From Achromobacter pulmonis (lineage in GTDB: Bacteria > Pseudomonadota > Gammaproteobacteria > Burkholderiales > Burkholderiaceae_B): DNA of 64,000 nt. The DNA is taken from contig NZ_CADIJV010000004.1 of assembly GCF_902859765.1 (NCBI RefSeq), forward strand, positions 62,001 to 126,000. The letters run 5' to 3'. This document shows, one piece after another, positions 1-9,404 of the stretch; position 1 is the stretch's first letter; each line of letters begins with the position of its first letter. Below the pieces are notes generated by a model. That model was not told where the DNA came from, ran no database searches, and saw only the letters and a list, made by a program, of their open reading frames with translations. Both the position numbers and the translations under genes were made by a program.

Positions 1-756
1 CACCTTGTAGACCAGGATGGAAGTCGACGTGCCGGGACCGCCCTGCGTGGTGGTGTCCACCACCGCGAAGGTGTCGAAGAAGGCGTAGATGATGTTGACC
101 ACCAGCAGGAAGAAGGTGGTGGGCGAGAGCAGCGGGAACACGATGCTCCAGAAGCGGCGCGACGGGCTGGCGCCGTCGATCGCAGCGGCTTCGATGAGCG
201 AGCGCGGAATCGATTGCAGGCCGGCCAGGAAGAACAGGAAGTTGTACGAAATCTGCTTCCAGACCGCGGCGATCAGCACCAGGACCATCGCCTGGCTGCC
301 GTCCAGGCGCGGGTTCCAGTCGACACCGGCGTGGCGCAGCGCCACCGCCAGGATGCCGACCGAGGGCGAGAACAGGAACAGCCACAGCACGCCGACCACG
401 GCGGGCGCGACGGCGTAGGGCCAGATCAGCAGGGTCTTGTAGAGCCCGGCGCCGCGGATCACGCGGTCGGCCATGACGGCCAGCAGCAGCGACACGCCCA
501 GGCCGACCACCGCGACCAGGATCGAGAACACCGCCGTGACGCGGAAGGAATCGAGGTAGGCCTGTTGCGAGAACAGTTCCATGAAGTTGTCGAAACCGAC
601 GAATTCGGACGACAGCCCGAACGCATCCTCCAACCGCATCGACTGCCACATGGCCTGGCCGGCGGGAAGGAAGAAGAAGACCACGGTAATGACGATCTGC
701 GGCAGGAGCAGCAGATAGGGCAGAGTCTTATGCCCGAAGACGACACGTTTTTCCAT
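1..756 (-). CDS. ugpA: sn-glycerol-3-phosphate ABC transporter permease UgpA (3' end cut by window edge)
   Basis: Inner-membrane permease that with UgpE, UgpC and the periplasmic binding protein imports glycerol-3-phosphate and its diesters. Translation from the ATG at 756 gives a MalF-type permease that begins [20 protein letters not shown], has several hydrophobic segments, and carries the EAA loop ([14 protein letters not shown]) near residue 190, where the ATPase docks. The frame is open to base 1, giving 252 codons, so roughly 40 C-terminal residues lie outside the window. It lies downstream of ugpB on the same strand. The family assignment is firm; substrate specificity rests on the partner binding protein. 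Confidence 0.9.
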   Translation of the reverse strand, partial: MEKRVVFGHKTLPYLLLLPQIVITVVFFFLPAGQAMWQSMRLEDAFGLSSEFVGFDNFMELFSQQAYLDSFRVTAVFSILVAVVGLGVSLLLAVMADRVIRGAGLYKTLLIWPYAVAPAVVGVLWLFLFSPSVGILAVALRHAGVDWNPRLDGSQAMVLVLIAAVWKQISYNFLFFLAGLQSIPRSLIEAAAIDGASPSRRFWSIVFPLLSPTTFFLLVVNIIYAFFDTFAVVDTTTQGGPGTSTSILVYKV

Positions 757-780
757 AGGGGGAACCCAAGGTACGAAAAG

Positions 781-801
781 CGGCGGTTGGATTAACCGCC
801 G
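781..801 (-). other. stem-loop just upstream of ugpA
   Basis: A perfect 8-bp inverted repeat (CGGCGGTT / AACCGCCG) with a 5-nt loop, 25 nt before the ugpA start. No T tract follows on either strand. It may limit ugpA translation or stabilise the ugpB message; the function is inference. Confidence 0.5.
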
Positions 802-875
802 CCTGATGAAACCGCCGCCGGGGTGGGCCGGCCGCCTGCGGCGCGGGGTGCGCCGGTACTCATAAAAACACGATA

Positions 876-910
876 GGCTTAAAGCCCTTAAATGACCAGG
901 GCTTTAAGCC
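876..910 (-). other. 12-bp intercistronic inverted repeat between ugpB and ugpA
   Basis: The arms GGCTTAAAGCCC (876-887) and GGGCTTTAAGCC (899-910) are perfectly complementary with an 11-nt loop, 73 nt past the ugpB stop. Such hairpins after a binding-protein gene usually raise the amount of binding protein over permease by partial termination or by protecting the 3' end. No U-run follows, so a processing or stability role fits better than simple termination. Confidence 0.6.
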
Positions 911-982
911 ATCTTTGCAAGTCCCTGCCGCGCAACGGAAATTGCGCGGCGCGGGACCGGCTGGCAAGCTTCGGAATGGGCG

Positions 983-2296
983 TTACTTTACACTTTTCTC
1001 GAACTTTTCCAGCAGTTCATTGCCGCGCTTGACGATGTTCTCGGCGCCGTCCTTGGCCGAGACCTTGCCCGCCACGATGCGCTCGATTTCGGCGTCCTCG
1101 ATTTCACGGATCTGCGGCAGGAAGCCCAGGCGCAGGCCGCGCGATTGCGCGGTGGTTTCGACGTTCAACTGCTTGACGCCGACTTCGGTGCCCGGGTTCT
1201 TGTCGTAGAAGCCTTCCTTCTTGGTCAGCTCGTAGGCGGCCTTGGTGACCGGCACGTACCCGGTCTGCTGGTGCCAGCGGGCGGCGATTTCGGGGCTGGC
1301 CAGGAACTTGAAGAACGCCGTCACGCCCTTGTAGGTTTCCGGCTTCTTGTTGGCGAAGACCCACAGCGAAGCGCCGCCGATGATGGTGTTCTGCGGCGCG
1401 CCCTTGACGTCAGCGTAGTAGGGCAGGGTCGAGGTGCCGAACTCGAACTTGGCGTTCTTGGCGATGTTGGCGCGCAGGCCCGAGGAACCGGTGATCATGG
1501 CGCACTTGCCGCTGATGAACAGCGAGTTCGGCTCGTCGCCGCGGCCACCGTACATGAAGATGCCTTCCTTGCCCAGCTTGGCCAGGTTTTCCAGGTGGCG
1601 CACGTGCAGCGGAGTGTTGATCGCGATGCGGGCGTCCAGGCCGCCGAAACCGTTGTCCTTGGTGGCGTACGGCACGTTGTGCCAGGCCGAGAACGTTTCC
1701 AGCTGGACCCACGACGGCCACGAGGTGGTGTAGCCGCATTCCTGGCCGGCGGCCTTGAGCTTCTGGCCGGCGGCGGCCAGCTCTTCCCAGGTCTTGGGCG
1801 GATTGTCGGCGTCCAGGCCAGCCTTCTTGAAGGCGTCCTTGTTGTAGTAGAACACCACGGTCGAGCTGTTGAAGGGCATCGACACCAGCTTGCCGTCGGC
1901 CGACGAGTAGTAGCCGGCCACGGCGCCGATGAACTGCTTCGGATCGATCGGGTTGCCGACTTCTTCCGACATCTGCTGCACCGGCTTGATGGCGCCCTTG
2001 GCGTACATCATGGTGGCGGTGCCGACTTCGAATACCTGGAGGATGTCCGGGGCGTTGCCGGCGCGGAACGCGGCGATGCCGGCGTTCATCGATTCACCGT
2101 AGTTGCCTTTGTAGACAGCCTTGACCTGGTAGTCGGGGTTCTTCTTGTTGAACTCATCGACCAGGCCGTTGACGCGGTCGCCCAGCGCGCCTTCCATCGA
2201 GTGCCAGAACGTGATCTCGGTGGCCGCGTGCGCGGAAGCGCCGGCGAAGGCCGCCATGACGGCGGCGAAAGTAAGGGCAATTCGGTGGGATCGCAT
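983..2296 (-). CDS. ugpB: sn-glycerol-3-phosphate-binding periplasmic protein UgpB
   Basis: Extracytoplasmic solute-binding protein (family 1) that delivers glycerol-3-phosphate to the Ugp permease. The 437-residue product starts with a Sec signal peptide ending around ASAHA (residue 23), followed by the mature start ATEITFWHSMEG, typical of UgpB. The ATG at 2296 has GGAGG nine bases upstream; the frame is open further upstream but lacks signal-peptide character there. It is followed by ugpA after a 226-bp spacer holding two hairpins. The Pho-like box upstream suggests phosphate-starvation control as for the E. coli ugp operon. Confidence 0.93.
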   Translation of the reverse strand: MRSHRIALTFAAVMAAFAGASAHAATEITFWHSMEGALGDRVNGLVDEFNKKNPDYQVKAVYKGNYGESMNAGIAAFRAGNAPDILQVFEVGTATMMYAKGAIKPVQQMSEEVGNPIDPKQFIGAVAGYYSSADGKLVSMPFNSSTVVFYYNKDAFKKAGLDADNPPKTWEELAAAGQKLKAAGQECGYTTSWPSWVQLETFSAWHNVPYATKDNGFGGLDARIAINTPLHVRHLENLAKLGKEGIFMYGGRGDEPNSLFISGKCAMITGSSGLRANIAKNAKFEFGTSTLPYYADVKGAPQNTIIGGASLWVFANKKPETYKGVTAFFKFLASPEIAARWHQQTGYVPVTKAAYELTKKEGFYDKNPGTEVGVKQLNVETTAQSRGLRLGFLPQIREIEDAEIERIVAGKVSAKDGAENIVKRGNELLEKFEKSVK

Positions 2297-2362
2297 GAGA
2301 GGTTTCCTCCAGTTGGTCGTGTCGCGCCGGGGGTTGTCCGGGCGCGGAAAACACGTCACCTT

Positions 2363-2391
2363 ATGAATTGTTTGTGACAAAACCGTGACTT
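2363..2391 (-). promoter_or_regulatory. Pho-box-like triple repeat upstream of ugpB
   Basis: On the minus strand three pentamers, GTCAC, GTCAC and TTCAT, recur with an exact 11-bp period (at 2385-2389, 2374-2378 and 2363-2367). PhoB boxes are direct CTGTCAT-like heptamers repeated every 11 bp. The element lies 67-95 bp before the ugpB ATG, and ugp is a classical PhoB target. The match is partial (4-5 of 7 per repeat), so this is a prediction. Confidence 0.55.
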
Positions 2392-2490
2392 TCACATCAC
2401 TTAAAACGCCTGTCAAATTGCGCGTTTTAGGCGCGAACGAACATTTTTCCTTTTTTCCCGCAGGGGCCGACCGGTTTACAATCGCATCCC

Positions 2491-3324
2491 ATGAAAAACG
2501 AACTTTCGATTGCGTTCATTGGCGGCGGCAATATGGCCGCCGCGCTGGCTTCCGGCCTGGCGGGCAAAGTATGCCCCGCCGGAAGCATTCATGTCATTGA
2601 CATTAACCAGGATTCGCACGCTGCCTGGCAAGCCCGCGGCATGACCACCGCGAGCGCCCCGGACGAGGCCCTGGCGCGGTGCCGCGTTTGGGTGTTCGCG
2701 GTCAAGCCACAGAACATGAAAGAGGTTGTGGCTTCCACGCGTCAGTGGTTGCGCGACGACACTTTGGTGGTAAGCGTTGCGGCCGGCATCCGCGCCGACA
2801 CCCTGGCTGGCTGGCTCGGCACGCCCGCGGCGCCGTGGCGCCGCCTGGTGCGCTGCATGCCCAACACGCCGGCGCTGGTCGGCGCCGGCATCACCGGCCT
2901 GGCCGCGCTCGATGGCGTGGGGCAGGCCGACCGCGACCTGGCCGCCCGCATGCTGGCCAGCGTCGGCGAGGTGGTCTGGGTGGCCGACGACGCCGCCCTG
3001 GACGCCGTGACGGCATTGTCGGGCAGCGGCCCAGCCTATGTGTTCCTTTTCCTCGAAGCCCTGATCGCGGGCGGCCAGAAGGTCGGCCTGACGGCCGAAC
3101 AGGCGCGCCAGCTGGCGCTGGGCACCTTCGCCGGCGCCACCAGGCTGGCGGCCGAATCGTCCGATCCGCCCTCGGTGCTGCGTGAGCGCGTCACCTCCAA
3201 GGGCGGCACCACCGCGGCGGCGCTGGCGGCGTTCAATGCCGCCGGCTTCACCGGCATCGTCGAGGACGCCATGGCGGCCGCCGCGCAGCGTTCGCGCGAA
3301 CTGGCCGAGGAGTTCGGCAAGTGA
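2491..3324 (+). CDS. proC: pyrroline-5-carboxylate reductase ProC
   Basis: Catalyses the last step of proline synthesis, NAD(P)H-dependent reduction of 1-pyrroline-5-carboxylate. The 277-residue protein has an N-terminal Rossmann motif (FIGGGNMAAALASGL), the VKPQ segment, the MPNTPALVGAG loop and the C-terminal dimerisation signature (ALSGSGPAYVF ... LRERVTSKGGTT). A TACAAT -10-like hexamer at 2477-2482 would place the transcription start only a few bases before the ATG, so the leader is short or absent. It is divergent from ugpB and overlaps the next gene by four bases. Confidence 0.96.
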   Translation: MKNELSIAFIGGGNMAAALASGLAGKVCPAGSIHVIDINQDSHAAWQARGMTTASAPDEALARCRVWVFAVKPQNMKEVVASTRQWLRDDTLVVSVAAGIRADTLAGWLGTPAAPWRRLVRCMPNTPALVGAGITGLAALDGVGQADRDLAARMLASVGEVVWVADDAALDAVTALSGSGPAYVFLFLEALIAGGQKVGLTAEQARQLALGTFAGATRLAAESSDPPSVLRERVTSKGGTTAAALAAFNAAGFTGIVEDAMAAAAQRSRELAEEFGK

Positions 3325-3875
3325 GCCACGCCGCCACGCGCTTCGCGCCTATGAGCCGGACCCAGTTCGGCATCGCGGTGCTGTGCATGGTGCTGGTGGT
3401 GGTGGGGTCGAACATCCTGGTGCAAGTGCCCCTGAACGACTGGCTGACCTGGGGCGGCCTGTCGTATCCGGTGGCGTTTCTGGTCACCGACGTGCTCAAC
3501 CGCCGCTTCGGTCCGGCGGCGGCGCGCCGCGTGGCCTGGTTCGGTTTCGCCGCGGCGCTGGTGGTTTCGGTGTGGGTGGCCTCGCCGCGCATCGCGCTGG
3601 CCTCGGGCCTGGCCTATATCTGCGCGCAATTGGTGGACATCCAGGTGTTCGACCGCCTGCGCGACCAGCGCTGGTGGCGCGCGCCGCTGGTGTCCGGGGT
3701 GTTGGGCGCCGCGCTCGATACCGCGGTGTTCTTCAGCGTGGCCTTTGCCGCCACCGGCGCGCCCTGGCTGAGCTGGATGCTGGGCGACCTGGCGGTCAAG
3801 CTGGCGGTCAATATCAGCATGCTGGCGCCGTTCCGGGCGTTGATGTGGAATCTCGCCAAACCGGCCAACGCCTGA
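3321..3875 (+). CDS. VUT-family membrane protein (queuosine-precursor-transporter-like)
   Basis: A 184-residue integral membrane protein with five to six hydrophobic helices and the VUT/YhhQ hallmarks: YPVAFLVTDVLNRRFG near residue 55, and polar intramembrane segments around AYICAQLVDIQVFD. YhhQ relatives import queuosine precursors (preQ0/preQ1); the substrate here is not shown by the sequence. A GTG at 3321 overlaps the proC stop codon (GTGA); an ATG at 3351 is an alternative start. The tight coupling suggests co-transcription with proC. Confidence 0.75.
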   Translation: MSHAATRFAPMSRTQFGIAVLCMVLVVVGSNILVQVPLNDWLTWGGLSYPVAFLVTDVLNRRFGPAAARRVAWFGFAAALVVSVWVASPRIALASGLAYICAQLVDIQVFDRLRDQRWWRAPLVSGVLGAALDTAVFFSVAFAATGAPWLSWMLGDLAVKLAVNISMLAPFRALMWNLAKPANA

Positions 3876-3903
3876 TTTTTTTCGAAAATCGGGCGATTAT
3901 TAT

Positions 3904-3922
3904 TAACGGGATAATCATTATT
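3904..3922 (+). promoter_or_regulatory. Fur-box-like site in the livJ upstream gap
   Basis: TAACGGGATAATCATTATT matches the 19-bp Fur consensus at 13 positions, including the uninterrupted core GATAATCATTAT. It lies 29 bp after the stop of the VUT gene and about 350 bp before livJ, too far to be a simple livJ operator, so it may control an unannotated transcript. Confidence 0.5.
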
Positions 3923-3924
3923 CG

Positions 3925-4065
3925 TAAGACTCGCGTAAGTACTGTATGAAAATGCGAAGTCAAACAATGTATTAATGATTATTCATATAAATCGCCTGCC
4001 ATCCAATGGTCCGCGGCGCCAGCCGCAATCCCAGGCGCCACGCGGATTTCTCCTGCGTTTTCACA
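3925..4065 (+). ncRNA. candidate Fur-controlled small RNA or long livJ leader
   Basis: The 398-bp gap 3876-4273 has no convincing gene. It contains the Fur-like site at 3904-3922, a second AT-rich Fur-like match at 3971-3989 (11 of 19), and a strong hairpin at 4010-4046 (11 paired bases with a 2-nt bulge) followed by a T-rich but imperfect tail. A transcript from about 3930 to 4065 would have the size and control expected of a RyhB/PrrF-like RNA. Boundaries are guesses; the region could equally be a long 5' leader of livJ. Confidence 0.25.
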
Positions 4066-4273
4066 TACTTGTCGCGTCTATCCGTCACGATTAAAAGTTG
4101 TTCTTCAAATATTGGGGATTACACGCAGTGACAGTATGTCGGCTTGCTTCCAGAATACCGGCCACACAGTGTTTTCGCCCAAGAAGCCGGCGACGGGCGA
4201 TGCGGGTTTAGGGGAATCCACCCGATACTCCGGATCGAACAGAGCCGCTCAAAACCTCGCTGGAGAACTCCGC

Positions 4274-5389
4274 ATGAAGTTTCTGCATCGCCTTACCCCG
4301 GTAGCTATGGCATTCGGGGCGCTCGCCCTGGCAGGTTCCGTGCACGCCGCCGATACCATCAAGATCGGCATCCCGCAGCCCATGACGGGCCCCAACACCC
4401 AGTACGGCGACCAGATCCAGGCTGGCGCGCTGACTGCCATCGAGACCATCAACGCCAAGGGCGGCGTCAAGGGCAAGAAGCTCGAACCCATCCTCATCGA
4501 CGACGGCTGCGAGCCGAAGCAGGCCGTGCCGGCCGCCAACCGCGTGGTCAACTCCGGCGCCAAGTTCGCCGTGGCCCATGCGTGCTCGGGCGTGACCGTG
4601 GCGGCCGTCAACGTCTACGAACAGGAAGGGATCGTCGGCATCACGCCGGGCGCCACGTCGCCGCTGGTGACCGACACCATCAAGCCGCACTTCTTCTTCC
4701 GCACCATCGGCCGCGACGACCAGCAGGGGCCGTACGCCGCTCGCTATATCGCCAACACCCTCAAGCCCAAGAAGGTCGCCGTGCTGCACGACAAGCAGAC
4801 CTACGGCTCGGGCGTGGCCACCCAGGTCAAGGACACCCTGGACAAGGAAGGCGTGAACGTCGCGATGTTCGAAGGCATCAACGTCGGGGACAGCGATTAC
4901 TCGGCCATCATCACCAAGCTCAAGGCGGCCGGCGTCGATCTGGTCTACTTCGGCGGCTACCACCCCGAGCTGGGCCTGCTGTTGCGCCAGTCGCGTGAGC
5001 AGGGCCTGAATGTCCAGTTCATGGGTCCGGAAGGCACCGCCAACCAGGATCTGGTGGCGATCGCCGGCCCGGCCATCGACGGCCTGCTGGTGACGCTGCC
5101 TGCCGACTTCACCAAGCTGCCGGGCAACGAGAGCATCGTCAAGGCCTTCAAGGACGCCAAGCGCGATCCGGACGGCGCCTTCCAGATGCCGGCCTACGCG
5201 GCGGTGCAGATCCTGGCCGACAGCATCAACGCGGTGGGCGAAGACCCCGCCAAGGTCGCCGATTACATGCACAAGACCACTTTCAATACCGGTATCGGCA
5301 AGGTCGAGTACGACGCCAAGGGCGATCTGAAGAACTTCGAATTCGCCGTTTACAAATGGGACAAGAACGGCAAGAAGACCCAGCTGTAA
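4274..5389 (+). CDS. livJ: branched-chain amino-acid ABC transporter periplasmic binding protein (LivJ-like)
   Basis: Family-5/6 periplasmic binding protein of 371 residues. It has a signal peptide (ending near SVHAA) and the mature sequence DTIKIGIPQPMTGPNTQYGDQ, typical of LivJ/LivK, with the CSGVTVAAVNVYE and FFFRTIGRDDQQG segments. It should capture Leu/Ile/Val or a related amino acid for the LivHMGF complex. I chose the ATG at 4274 because it begins the signal peptide and has GGAGA upstream. It is separated from livH by 191 bp with a hairpin, so it is likely made in excess of the permease. Confidence 0.92.
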   Translation: MKFLHRLTPVAMAFGALALAGSVHAADTIKIGIPQPMTGPNTQYGDQIQAGALTAIETINAKGGVKGKKLEPILIDDGCEPKQAVPAANRVVNSGAKFAVAHACSGVTVAAVNVYEQEGIVGITPGATSPLVTDTIKPHFFFRTIGRDDQQGPYAARYIANTLKPKKVAVLHDKQTYGSGVATQVKDTLDKEGVNVAMFEGINVGDSDYSAIITKLKAAGVDLVYFGGYHPELGLLLRQSREQGLNVQFMGPEGTANQDLVAIAGPAIDGLLVTLPADFTKLPGNESIVKAFKDAKRDPDGAFQMPAYAAVQILADSINAVGEDPAKVADYMHKTTFNTGIGKVEYDAKGDLKNFEFAVYKWDKNGKKTQL

Positions 5390-5525
5390 ACTCCCGCGAT
5401 TCCGCCGGCGTGGTGCCGGCGCGAGGGCCTGTCGTCGTCGATGTGCCGTAATCCGCGTAGCGATGCGCCAAAAGCGCTGTGCGGCCGGCGCGCGATGAAG
5501 ACAGGCCCTTAAAATACGCCCAGGT

Positions 5526-5558
5526 TTCCGGCTCCGGGTCTCTCTACCGGAGCCGGAA
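5526..5558 (+). other. 12-bp hairpin between livJ and livH
   Basis: TTCCGGCTCCGG and CCGGAGCCGGAA pair perfectly around a 9-nt loop, ending 22 nt before the livH start codon. There is no U tract. It probably protects the livJ 3' end or damps livH translation; a TTAAAAT stretch near 5509 might serve a livH promoter. Confidence 0.5.
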
Positions 5559-5580
5559 CTATTTGGAGCATAGAGAAATA

Positions 5581-6507
5581 ATGTCCGACCTCATACCCCA
5601 ACTTACCCAGCAATTCTTCAACGGATTGTCTCTGGGCGCGATCTACGCGTTGATCGCCATCGGCTACACAATGGTCTACGGCATCATCGGTATGATCAAC
5701 TTCGCCCACGGCGAAATCTACATGATCGGCGCCTATGTCGGCCTGGTCACCCTGACGGCCATCGGCACCAACAGCGGCTTGCCGGTGCCGTTCATCATCG
5801 CCGCCATGCTCCTGGTGGCCATCGTCGTCACCGGCGTCTATGGCTTCAGCGTCGAGCGCGTGGCGTATCGCCCGGTCCGCGGCAGCCCCCGCCTGGTGGC
5901 GCTGATCTCCGCCATCGGCATGTCGATCTTCCTGCAGAACTGGGTCGCGCTGGGCCAGGGCGCGCGCGACATGGCGGTGCCATCGCTGGTGTCGGGCGCG
6001 GTGCAGTTCCAGATGGGTACCGATTTCGACGTGACGGTGCCGTATTCGCGCATCATGATCATCGTGGTGACCGTGGTGCTGATGGTGGCGCTGACGCTGT
6101 TCATCAAGTATTCCCGCATGGGCCGCGCCTCGCGCGCCTGCTCGCAGGACATGCACATGGCCAACCTGCTGGGCATCGACACCAACCGCGTGATTTCCTT
6201 CACGTTCGTGATGGGCGCGATCCTGGCGGCGGTGGGCGGCGTGCTTATCGCCATCACCATCGGCAAGCTCAACCCCTTCATCGGCTTCCTGGCCGGCATC
6301 AAGGCCTTCACGGCGGCGGTGCTGGGCGGCATCGGCAGCATCCCCGGTGCCATGCTGGGCGGCGTGCTGCTGGGGCTGGCCGAAACGTTCGCGGCCGCCT
6401 ATATCTCGTCGCAGTACAAGGACATCGTGGCGTTCTCGCTGCTGGTCCTGATCCTGCTGTTCCGTCCCACCGGGCTGTTGGGCAAACCTGAGGTGGAAAA
6501 AGTCTGA
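5581..6507 (+). CDS. livH: branched-chain amino-acid ABC transporter permease LivH
   Basis: A 308-residue polytopic membrane protein with the LivH signature near the N terminus ([21 protein letters not shown], then [18 protein letters not shown]) and the conserved [13 protein letters not shown] loop near the C terminus. It forms the translocation pore with LivM. The ATG at 5581 is preceded by TTGGAG. It is first of four tightly linked genes; its stop overlaps the livM start (TGATG). Confidence 0.95.
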   Translation: MSDLIPQLTQQFFNGLSLGAIYALIAIGYTMVYGIIGMINFAHGEIYMIGAYVGLVTLTAIGTNSGLPVPFIIAAMLLVAIVVTGVYGFSVERVAYRPVRGSPRLVALISAIGMSIFLQNWVALGQGARDMAVPSLVSGAVQFQMGTDFDVTVPYSRIMIIVVTVVLMVALTLFIKYSRMGRASRACSQDMHMANLLGIDTNRVISFTFVMGAILAAVGGVLIAITIGKLNPFIGFLAGIKAFTAAVLGGIGSIPGAMLGGVLLGLAETFAAAYISSQYKDIVAFSLLVLILLFRPTGLLGKPEVEKV

Positions 6508-7742
6508 TGTCGAACAACAATCTCAAAAACGCCACCATGGCGGCGGTGCTGACCGCCGTCATCGTCACCCCCATCTTCGGCCTGGAACTGGTGCGCCAGG
6601 GGGCCCGGACATCGATGCAATCGCATTGGTCGCTGGTGGCCATCGCCGCCGCGGTCGTGTTCGTGTTCCAGCTGTTGCGGCCATGGCTGACCCGGCCGCT
6701 GCGCCAATTCAAGGCAAGCCTGCCGACGCTGCCGTCGGCGCCGGCCAAGAACCACAAGCTGCTGATGCTGTTGCTGTTGGCGGTGGCGGTGACCTGGCCG
6801 TTCTTTGCCGGCCGCAGCTCGGTCGACATCGCCACGCTGGTGCTGATCTACGTGATGCTCGGCCTGGGTCTGAACATCGTGGTCGGCTTCGCGGGCCTGC
6901 TGGACCTGGGGTTCGTCGGCTTCTATGCCGTCGGCGCCTATACCTATGCCTTGCTGTATCACTGGGGCGGCTGGAGCTTCTGGGAAGCGTTGCCGTTCTC
7001 GGGCGCGATGGCGGCGTTGTTCGGTTTCGTCCTTGGCTTCCCGGTGCTGCGGCTGCGCGGCGACTACCTGGCCATCGTGACACTGGGCTTCGGTGAAATG
7101 ATCCGCCTGCTGCTGATCAACCTGAACACGCTCACGGGCGGTCCGGATGGCATTTCGGGCATTCCCAAACCGTCGGTGTTCGGCCTGGAAATGACCCGCC
7201 GCGCCAGCGAGGAGGGCGCCACCACGTTCCATGACTTCTTCGGCCTGACGTTCCAGAACCAGCACATGGTGATCTACCTGTACATGATGGCGCTGCTGCT
7301 GGCGCTGATCACGCTGCTGGTGTCCACGCGCCTGATCCGCATGCCGGTCGGCCGCGCCTGGGAAGCCCTGCGCGAGGACGAGATCGCCTGCCGTTCGCTG
7401 GGCCTGAATCCCACCCGCATCAAGCTGTCGGCGTTCACGCTGGGCGCAACCTTCGCCGGTTTCGGCGGCGCGTTCTTCGCGGCGCGCCAGGGCATGGTCA
7501 ACCCCGAGTCGTTCACCTTCATCGAGTCGGCGCTGATCCTGGCCATCGTGGTGCTGGGCGGCATGGGCTCGCAGGTGGGCGTGATTCTGGCGGCGATCCT
7601 GCTGACGGTGTTGCCCGAGCTGGCGCGCGAGTTCGCCGAGTACCGGATGCTGATGTTCGGGCTGGTGATGGTGTTGATGATGATGTGGCGTCCGCAGGGG
7701 TTGTTGCCCATGAAGCGTCCCCACGTGGAGCTGGCTAAATGA
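6507..7742 (+). CDS. livM: branched-chain amino-acid ABC transporter permease LivM
   Basis: Second pore subunit, 411 residues. An N-terminal extension of about 100 residues with its own hydrophobic segments precedes the conserved LivM core ([21 protein letters not shown], then the [27 protein letters not shown] region and [11 protein letters not shown]). The long N terminus resembles E. coli LivM. It overlaps livH by one base and livG by four (ATGA), so translation is coupled. Confidence 0.95.
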   Translation: MSNNNLKNATMAAVLTAVIVTPIFGLELVRQGARTSMQSHWSLVAIAAAVVFVFQLLRPWLTRPLRQFKASLPTLPSAPAKNHKLLMLLLLAVAVTWPFFAGRSSVDIATLVLIYVMLGLGLNIVVGFAGLLDLGFVGFYAVGAYTYALLYHWGGWSFWEALPFSGAMAALFGFVLGFPVLRLRGDYLAIVTLGFGEMIRLLLINLNTLTGGPDGISGIPKPSVFGLEMTRRASEEGATTFHDFFGLTFQNQHMVIYLYMMALLLALITLLVSTRLIRMPVGRAWEALREDEIACRSLGLNPTRIKLSAFTLGATFAGFGGAFFAARQGMVNPESFTFIESALILAIVVLGGMGSQVGVILAAILLTVLPELAREFAEYRMLMFGLVMVLMMMWRPQGLLPMKRPHVELAK

Positions 7743-8506
7743 GCGAGGCATTGCTGAAAGTATCCGGGCTGACCATGCGTTTCGGCGGTCTGCTGGCCGT
7801 TGACAGCGTGGCGTTCGAAGTCAAATCCGACGAGGTGTTCGCCATCATCGGCCCCAATGGCGCCGGCAAGACCACGGTGTTCAATTGCGTGGGCGGGTTC
7901 TATTCGCCGACCGCGGGCGATATCGTGATGGACGGCAAGCCGATCACCGGCCTGCCGAGCCACAAGGTGGCGCGCCACGGGTTGGTGCGCACGTTCCAGA
8001 ACGTGCGGCTGTTCAAGCAGCTGACGGTGCTGGAGAACCTGCTGGTGGCGCAGCACACGCAGGTGGAATCGCGCCTGTTGCCGGGCCTGCTCAAGACCAA
8101 GGCCTATCGCCAGGCGGAAACCGAGGCCTTGTCGCGCGCGGCGCAGTGGCTGGATTTCATGGGGCTGCGCGAGTATGCCAACCGCGAGGCGGGCAATCTG
8201 GCCTACGGCCACCAGCGCCGCCTGGAGATCGCGCGCTGCATGATCACCAAGCCGCGCCTGCTGATGCTGGACGAGCCGGCGGCGGGCCTGAATCCGCAGG
8301 AGAAGCGCGACCTGCAATCGCTGATCGACCAGCTGCGCCGCGAGTTCGGCGTGGCGGTGCTGCTGATCGAGCACGACATGAGCCTGATCATGGGTATTTC
8401 CGACCGCATCCTGGTGATGGAGCACGGCAAGCCCATTACTACCGGCACCCCCGAGCAGGTGCGCAACGACGAGCGCGTCATCAAGGCGTACCTGGGGGAG
8501 GAATAA
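7739..8506 (+). CDS. livG: branched-chain amino-acid ABC transporter ATP-binding protein LivG
   Basis: Cytoplasmic ATPase, 255 residues: Walker [11 protein letters not shown]-loop in TFQNVRLF, signature in [15 protein letters not shown] (LSGGQ replaced by LAYGH, as usual in LivG), Walker [14 protein letters not shown] and switch His in [11 protein letters not shown]. It couples ATP hydrolysis to LivHM with LivF. Its stop codon abuts the livF start. Confidence 0.95.
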   Translation: MSEALLKVSGLTMRFGGLLAVDSVAFEVKSDEVFAIIGPNGAGKTTVFNCVGGFYSPTAGDIVMDGKPITGLPSHKVARHGLVRTFQNVRLFKQLTVLENLLVAQHTQVESRLLPGLLKTKAYRQAETEALSRAAQWLDFMGLREYANREAGNLAYGHQRRLEIARCMITKPRLLMLDEPAAGLNPQEKRDLQSLIDQLRREFGVAVLLIEHDMSLIMGISDRILVMEHGKPITTGTPEQVRNDERVIKAYLGEE

Positions 8507-9208
<702 letters not shown>

Positions 9209-9244
9209 TTCGAATTACGGTTTATTCCCCGCGAAGGGAAATTT

Positions 9245-9274
9245 GGGCGCTACTGCAAGGGGCGCCCTTTTTTT
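9245..9274 (+). terminator. Rho-independent terminator of the liv operon
   Basis: GGGCGC (9245-9250) pairs with GCGCCC (9262-9267) around an 11-nt loop, followed by seven Ts. It lies 36 bp after the livF stop. Confidence 0.85.
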
Positions 9275-9404
9275 GTCTTGCCGGGGATGCTGCTTTGTAG
9301 GTCGCCCGAGGCGGGCGGCGCCCTGGCGAGGCGCGCCAACGACTGCGGTCCGGCGCGCTCGCTCCGGACTGCTGCGTCGTCATCTTGGTCCGCCTTCGGC
9401 GCCC

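Noticed and set aside
1145-2377. A 410-codon plus-strand frame opposite ugpB
   Set aside because: Low-complexity Gly/Val/Arg-rich translation, no family similarity, fully antisense to ugpB.
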